This document shows, in pieces, positions 57,862-64,000 of a DNA stretch of 64,000 bases. Within the stretch, counting starts at the first letter, position 1; every line of letters starts with the position of its first letter. The DNA comes from Hawksworthiomyces lignivorus (lineage: Eukaryota > Ascomycota > Sordariomycetes > Ophiostomatales > Ophiostomataceae): the NCBI GenBank assembly GCA_002917075.1, contig NTMA01000054.1, positions 186,001-250,000 of the forward strand, in the 5' to 3' direction. The notes under the pieces are model-generated. The model was not told where the DNA came from. It did not search any database and saw nothing but the letters and a program-made list of their open reading frames with translations. Made by a program: the position numbers and the translations under genes.

Positions 57862-60134
57862 ATCTGCGATGACGAGTGGAGAGAGATTAATGTAGCTCGA
57901 CTCGGTATGGATGTCCAAGGAATAATGGACATGCGTCCACCGGGTGCAGAACCAGAGATAGAAATTAATAACAAGCAACGGTATATAACTAGATATGTTT
58001 GATGGTGTAAGAATACGGCTGGGGCAGACAGTGCATGAGATGAAGGATGAAGTCAAGACAGGAGAGCAAACGAAGAAAGATCGGCAACCGGTGACAAGGA
58101 AACAGGAGATAGAGATAAGATGGGCAGACCGAGAGTAAATACACAAGGTAAGGTTGAGAATAGGGGTCCGAGATGGGAATGAGATAAGGAAGGGGTCAGC
58201 TAAAAGCAAATCATCAGAAATGGAAGGTAACGAAAGAAATAGGGAGACCAGGGCGCGGCATACGTCCTGATGGAATGCAACAGAATAACACCATATAAAA
58301 CTACCTGCAAGGAGAAGTTATTAAATGTCGAGCGAGTCGAAGGACTCCCAGGCAGACAAGGAAGTGAAGTCGATATTCGATCAAACTAGGTGGCTCACGA
58401 ACAGACACAAAGGTTTTCATGGGGCTCACTGGCTTGAAGGGATGGCTCCTGGAAGCTACGATCAATTGGAATAGAAAACAGAAGAAAAGAAAAAAAGCCA
58501 ATACTGTCCCTTGGGACGTGGATATGCTATTATATACCGATACAAGACCTGGAAGAGACAAAATGAGAGAGGTTGGCATAGTATTAAGTCACAGTGGTCA
58601 CTTGGCATCTAGTTTAAGGTCACTGGATATACAGTCCCATGTGGCCATGTCAAAGATTCGGAGGAAGGCGGCTTATGGAAACGTGAATGAGTAAGTCGGT
58701 AAACCATGCAGCCACAGACGGGGACCAGAGACAGCAAGGTTGGGAGATTATCTATATGGATCTACGCGTTCTGGTTCGTGTTCAAGTTCAAGGGGGCGCA
58801 AATAAACGTACTAGGTTTTATAATAAATATGTTCCTACGCAGGGGGCGCGTGGTATGTCTAGGAGACAACAAAAGGGAGAAGGCGGCTGCCATATCCATA
58901 TTTTTCTCCCCTTTGGGAGTTTAATCTAGTCGAGCTGTTACAAGTAACGAGCGGCCAACAAGAGCCTCGAACCCGTGGAAAGGAAAAAAAATAGAGGGTA
59001 GATTGCATAGATAGCTAATTGAAAATAGACCGCAAGGCTTGGGACGTGGCCAGAAAAGAGATGTTGGGATGGAAGGCAAGGTAAAAGCCACGATGAGGAA
59101 TGCGGAATTTCAAAAGTAACGGCATCAATATGACCCTTCCTTAGAATGATGGCTGTGCGATCAAGCCGGCGAGTGCAAGCAGTGTTGAACAAAAGCGCCT
59201 CTATCTGGCATGTAGAGCTAGTATAAAGCACCTAAACGGGCAATTAACACGCATAGACAAAGTAGGGAGTCTTCACTTGCGTTAGGAATGCTGAGGGCGA
59301 GGCCGTCTAGCCTATAAGGAGAGTTATCCGTCTGCTCATTCCAGTAGGTCAGAGCCTTGTTGCTAGAGATAAACGGGGCGGCCAGCATTAGCCGAATAGT
59401 TAGCGTCTTAACAAGGGTGAGGAATGAGCTGAAACAGAGAGACATTCGAGAACCCCCCAATATCGAGCACATAGCTCTTTTACTCTTTTCTACGAGCATA
59501 TCCATGCGTGACATGGGTTCTGATTGGGACAACTCTGATCATATATGCTACTGACATTGGATGATGTCATACCTCCCACATAGCGGCGGTGGATGCTATG
59601 TGGCACGTAGACACGGTTCCAGTGACTACGGCAGTCATAGTGGCAGCATTAATGATATGGCGACGTGCACGTGCACTGCAATCGCTGGCCTCCAATTTAT
59701 TTGCTGAGTCTCCTGATAAATAGTACAGAGACAATGTCGGAGGCAGGGAATTATCCAAGTAACGAAGAGAAGCGAGAAAGAGATAAACATAAAGATAAAT
59801 ATCATCTCGATTCCCCACAGAAAAAAATTGTAGGTTGCGAGCAAGTATAGTTGACACTCTTATATAGCGTTGCCGATGAACATGACCCATGGGAAAACGT
59901 GTAAAAATAGAGGAACGAAGCAGATAAACCTCTCCTCGGACGCTGGATAGAAGACTCAGGCACCGAAATCGCCACGTGGGTTTTCGCTCTGCATATCAAC
60001 GCTACGCAGAAGGCAAAGAAGAGAGAAGTCTGACCCGAAGCGCACAGGGAGGAACGTTTCAACGCTGAAATACCGCGATCTTGCCTAGAGTGCTACTCAA
60101 ATAACGTAACTCGTGCCGCATGATTGACATGTTT

Positions 60135-60162
60135 CGTGGGATTGAGACACTTTCATCCCACG
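60135..60162. repeat. Inverted repeat, 8-bp arms, 12-base loop
   Basis: CGTGGGAT at 60135-60142 and ATCCCACG at 60155-60162 are perfect complements separated by 12 bases. It could form a stem-loop or be a protein site. No gene is adjacent. Confidence 0.4.
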
Positions 60163-61264
60163 TTGTCCTATCTACAAGCTAAAAAACGGTGTGCTGCGGC
60201 TCATTTTCATGTAGGTATGTATAGCTTCTTGCCCATGATGGCGTTGAGATTCCAAATATGTTCACAACTCTTAGGCAACCTGCATCGAGCAACTTAGAGT
60301 CTGTGAAAGCGTGGCAGAGAATATGAACACACTCGTAGGAAAACACGACGGCTGAATGACAAAGGGAAAGAGAGTGCCCCAGTATATTTACCCACCCCTC
60401 CTAGGGCAGCAGGGGTTTCCTTGGACATTGGAAGTAATCTATTGATGAAGTTTACCTGCGATGCTTGAAACCAAGGTTATCCGGTGAATTGAGAGCTCAC
60501 TAGGCCAAGAAGCATTGATATCAAAGCCAGTAAACTAGGTTGAGTGAGCAGGGATTGTTAAAGAAAGTCTGCCTGCAGTTATAACCGTACAGCTCGCTAT
60601 TTGGTGAACCTGTTGATGTTAGTAGTAGCACATATGACCCCGATAGAGTCAATCTATCATGGCCGGCTCCATCTCGCAAGCTGTGCTATGGATGTGTTTC
60701 GGTGAACGCCGACGTAACCAACACTGTGAAAGCCACACTTGACAGCATGTACCGCGGTACGGGAAGTCGGCTTTCGAAGACCCATGTGGCGTTGCCTGGT
60801 GACGTACACGTGTGGTTAAGAATATGACGTTTCTCCTACTCCCAAGAAGAGCGAAGGCCTATTGATAGCTCACTGAGTGTGTTTGTAAGGAGAGGTTTCA
60901 CAACCAAGACGAGCAAGGGGAGAGTGATCAAACAGAGCACTGGAGAAGTTGCCCAGGTCCACGATGGTTTACGACCCAACCACATAATTTCGAAACCTAG
61001 AGCAGACGCAAGCTGTACTAAGAGTGAGCGGCTAGGAGCGCTTATCTGACAATCGAGGCAGTTCGTTTTATTCGGCACTGTGTTGAGACTGTCCAAGTTG
61101 CCCCACTTGCCATTGTTCTTATTTTAAATTACGCATACAAGTATAAATCGGTGTGCAGGTATTAATAGATTGATGAATCTGTTGAAAATCATCCAAGACG
61201 CTGAGCGCCAGCATTACAATGCCATGCGGTTTGCAAAACAATCGTGTTGGAGAATAATTAGAAT

Positions 61265-61282
61265 GTACTCCATACGGAGTAC
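61265..61282. repeat. TACGGAGTA-type inverted repeat
   Basis: GTACTCC at 61265-61271 and GGAGTAC at 61276-61282, perfect arms around ATAC. It is the clearest palindromic copy of the dispersed motif seen in eight places in this window. Confidence 0.6.
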
Positions 61283-62559
61283 TGGGCCACTGGGCTTAAC
61301 TTTTCCCTGACATCAAATTTATGCTCGAATTCGTACGAGGTGAGTTGTGTAATTTTCGACCCCCCAGCCAGGTCACTCTTTTGAATCTTTTTCACTGCTG
61401 TCGTCCGAATTGAGCGTAAACATCAAAAACGCGTAAAGAAGATACTGAAAGCTTAAAAGTGTTACCTCTAAACGATATGTTTCTTGCCACTACGAGATCT
61501 ACCCCGTATGTCACCAGACTGCTCAGCGAAGGTCTTCCAGGGTATAAATCCAATCGGGTAGCTTTTTCAGCTGCTTTTTTGGGGCTCTGGGAGCTGTGGA
61601 ATGCTTTCCCTACCCTGTAACGTTTAAATCTTAGAAACTGATCTACTGTTCGAAGGTATTTTGCCACTATGTTGATGTATTGTGTTGTTTTGATAGCGAG
61701 GTAAATAGTGGTATTGGGGGTGGCAATTCAGGTAACGACTTTGTAGGGGGATTGTTATTTGATCAACCCACCTCGTACTTGATCGACCAATCACAAAGCT
61801 TTCTGCGAGCTCCATCAAAACAGTGTGGAATCACCCGAGGAAAACACCCCACAGTATCTCTCAAACGGCGTTCACCCCACAGATCAAGCCACTGCCCAAC
61901 CCATGCACTCCACTTAATGTGTTTGTAAAGTGTAGGCGATCTTTTCCTTCCTCTTTGCCGATGTTCGCCGGTGGTGATTTGGCGAGTTTGTGGTCTGTTC
62001 AACCTGACTGGTGTGCCCGGTTCTGCCCTATTAGCAATGGTACGATTAGCTGCTCCTTTGCCTCGGGCCAGTTTGTCATATGTCTTGCGTCTTAGTAGGC
62101 TTATATACTCACTCGCAGCAGCAGGGCCTGAAATATGATTCCTTTTCATAAAATGTGTGAGCTGGGCTCTGAAATTGGGTTGGCATCTACGACTACTTGA
62201 ATGATCTCTTTCTCTTCGCTTACAGCTCGATAAATTTACATAACCTATTGTGCCGACCCTGCCATCTCCTGCCACCGTGGTATATCCCAGAGACTACCTC
62301 GTTTCAAGACCGCATACTGTTATCTGTAGCTGTATGCCGTTAATTCGTTCGCCAAGCTCCTCTTCTCATCATGCCTTACTCAGTATCCCCAAGACGCTTA
62401 GCCACCTCCGCCCAGGTTCATCCTAAGGTTCTCACATATATGCACCTAGCTAATCCCTTATTTCGAAGGCCGGGCGTACGAAGGTTAGTTTGCTTGTGAT
62501 TGTCTTAGATGGAAATATGGCCCAAGAGACCTGTACCATGGTTTATATAGGAGCCACAG

Positions 62560-62802
62560 ATGAAATACTCATTTAATCGTCTGACTAGGCTTCCTATTTA
62601 TGTCATTGTGGCTGGCATCGGATACACTGTTGCAACCTATCAAGCCTCCCTGCCACAGGCTGAAGCACCGCTCGCCGCCCAAGACTCGCACCTCTCTGAA
62701 GATCGCTCTGCCCTTCTAGATGCGTACGGCGGCCGTGAGAGCCTCGAGGAGCTCGAAATGGCAGCCCGCGTATACAGTGTACAACAGCAGCGGCGCCAGT
62801 AG
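62560..62802 (+). CDS. Small putative single-pass membrane protein
   Basis: An 80-residue frame starting after CCACAG. Residues about 10-27 (LPIYVIVAGIGYTVATY) form one hydrophobic segment, preceded by Lys/Arg residues; the rest is acidic and helical (SEDRSALLDAYGGRESLEELEMA). The layout suggests a mitochondrial inner-membrane or ER protein facing the lumen or intermembrane side by its C-terminus. I do not recognise the family. Codon use looks gene-like, with many C-ending codons. An upstream frame from 62371 with a presequence-like Arg-rich stretch could be an earlier exon, but I found no junction that joins it well. A start at 62560 is therefore provisional. Confidence 0.5.
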   Translation: MKYSFNRLTRLPIYVIVAGIGYTVATYQASLPQAEAPLAAQDSHLSEDRSALLDAYGGRESLEELEMAARVYSVQQQRRQ

Positions 62803-63432
62803 GTGGCGTTTATGTCAATATGTTAAATATTGGAGCAAATTGGAAAATGGTCTAAAGGCATAAGGAGCTCGGAGTTCCTTGCTTGTTTGATTTATGTTAT
62901 TTGTACTTATTAGGCGCTCCTACAACCTGCGCTCGTTCGTGGGCTTTGGTTCCAGCCGTAGAAGCTGAGTTGCTTCATTATTGCCAGCTTTATTTCTCTG
63001 TATTTCCCGGACATGTCACGGCATGCTAGCGCTGTGCGAGAATAGCACTGGCGGCATTTTCTAGGGAATCGGGGACTTCCATTTAATTTTATGGCTCATA
63101 TTTATTAAAAAGCTTGTAGGTCCTGCGACAGACAGTGGGAAAATTCTACGCGAATGCCAAGCAATAATAGCTTTTTTTCTTCGGAGATACCTCCAGTACT
63201 AAATGATAATATATCTATGGCATTAATAATAAACCGTTACTCCTAGAGCGACTTTTCTTATCTAGTTCCTTAATTCCATCGCCGTGAACACACTTCGATT
63301 CTGGCGCAATCTATTTCGTAATATTTCACCCCACATAAACGCCCTGGTTCAAAAGAAACCCTATTGAGAAAACTACTTCACACCCACTCTCAAGAAGTAA
63401 AAGAACAACGGCTAAGCCAGGAACTACCAATA
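62803..63432. other. Intergenic region upstream of aldo-keto reductase
   Basis: 630 bp with 3' side of the small gene and promoter of the reductase. AT-rich with a T run near 63173. No motif that I can support. Confidence 0.6.
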
Positions 63433-64000
63433 TGGCGTAAGTCAAGAAGAGAGAAGGAAAACGAGCCAGGGGCTTGCCACCGATGGAACGCAGTGTATGG
63501 AACATCGTGAATTCTTATGCTTTCCCAGGAAAGAATTCGTGTTGAACACTGGAGCATCAATGCCTGCTATTGGTCTAGGCACATGGCAATCTAAACCCCA
63601 GGATGTCCGCCGCGCCGTGGAATGCGCTCTCTCTCGCGGCTACCGGCATATTGACACCGCCTTCGCATACGGTAACGAGAAGGAGGTCGGCGCAGCCATA
63701 AAGGCCTCTGGCATTCCGCGCGAGGAGATATGGCTAACTACTAAACTGGATAACAAATGGCACACCCGTGTAACGACAGCCCTGGACAAGAGCCTCGAGA
63801 ACCTTGGCACCGATTATGTTGATCTCTATCTTGTGCACTGGCCCTGTAGTGTCGACCCTAGCGACAGTAGGAAGACTGTCGAAGGCTGGCGCTTTATCGA
63901 CACATGGCGGGAGATGCAGAAACTACCTGCTACAGGTAAGGTGCGCAACATTGGCGTGAGCAACATGGGCATACGCAATCTAGAAAAGCTACTCTTGGAT
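63433..64000 (+). CDS. Aldo-keto reductase, 5' part (3' end outside window)
   Basis: NAD(P)H-dependent reductase of carbonyl compounds, AKR superfamily, related by eye to the glycerol-dehydrogenase/Gcy1-like fungal branch. The first exon is only 5 bp (63433-63437, ATGGC), joined over a 91-bp intron to 63529-64000; the product begins MAKEFVLNTGASMPAIGLGTW. The catalytic tetrad is in place: Asp and Tyr in HIDTAFAYGNE, Lys in TTKLDN, His in LVHWP. The barrel continues to the window edge, where the start of the NADP(H)-binding half (GKVRNIGVSN) is seen. The rest of the C-terminal part is not in the window, so substrate preference cannot be judged. Confidence 0.88.

Larger units (their letters stand above)
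57862..62559. other. 4.7-kb region upstream of chitinase, no supported gene
   Basis: Holds the chitinase promoter, with a minus-strand TATA-like box (TATATA at 57982-57987), then long AT-moderate DNA. Open frames of up to 170 codons (61763-62275, minus) show no domain. It contains a hairpin-forming repeat at 60135-60162 and a TACGGAGTA palindrome at 61265-61282. It could contain a spliced gene or decayed mobile element that I cannot resolve by eye. Confidence 0.45.

Noticed and set aside
58938..58990. GGTTCGA-like T-arm string (minus strand), possible tRNA
   Set aside because: The T-stem does not pair and no anticodon or acceptor stem can be folded around it. The same holds for the string near 4070.
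61763..62275. 170-codon minus-strand frame near 62 kb
   Set aside because: Basic, low-information sequence with no recognised domain; likely chance, or decayed DNA.

Overview
The window is nuclear DNA of a filamentous ascomycete. I infer Pezizomycotina, probably Eurotiomycetes-like. The reasons are short spliceosomal introns (55-128 bp, GT..AG, CTRAY branch sites), a Medusa (medA) regulator, a class III chitinase with a fungal CBM1, an Mbp1-type APSES factor and many intergenic copies of a TACGGAGTA-type motif. I cannot name a species. I support 18 protein genes in 64 kb, which is sparse. I found no tRNA, rRNA, CRISPR array or intact transposon.

Layout. 1-1407 (+): 3' part of a peroxisomal 3-ketoacyl-CoA thiolase. 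4508-5519 (+): secreted GH16 glucanase. 8312-11064 (-): medA, followed upstream by about 10.5 kb without a convincing gene. 21622-24795 (-): EMW1/TTC27-like TPR protein. 25326-30148 (-): GYF-domain protein. 33719-34205 and 34880-35574 (+): a tandem pair of small Myb/SANT-like basic proteins sharing one intron position. 37045-39721 (-): SulP/STAS anion transporter. 40567-42790 (-): 5'-nucleotidase-type metallophosphoesterase. 43751-44390 (+): GNAT acetyltransferase. 44512-45591 (-): LYR-motif protein. 46664-49634 (+): Mbp1-type cell-cycle factor. 50169-52397 (-): Pep7/Vac1 FYVE protein. 53088-54096 (+): Met8 siroheme synthase. 54529-55626 (+): Fta1/CENP-L kinetochore protein. 56249-57861 (-): GH18 chitinase with CBM1. 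62560-62802 (+): small membrane protein. 63433-64000 (+): 5' part of an aldo-keto reductase.

The genes do not form one pathway or cluster. They are mostly conserved housekeeping, trafficking, wall-remodelling and regulatory genes. The best regulatory signals are three CRCGAAA (SCB-type) boxes upstream of the MBP1-type gene, suggesting self-regulation, and an ACGCGT (MCB) box 58 bp upstream of the kinetochore gene. The other points of interest are the gene-free medA upstream region, the tandem Myb-like pair and several very small exons. I found no clearly new multi-gene system. All exon structures are read by eye from splice sites and frame.
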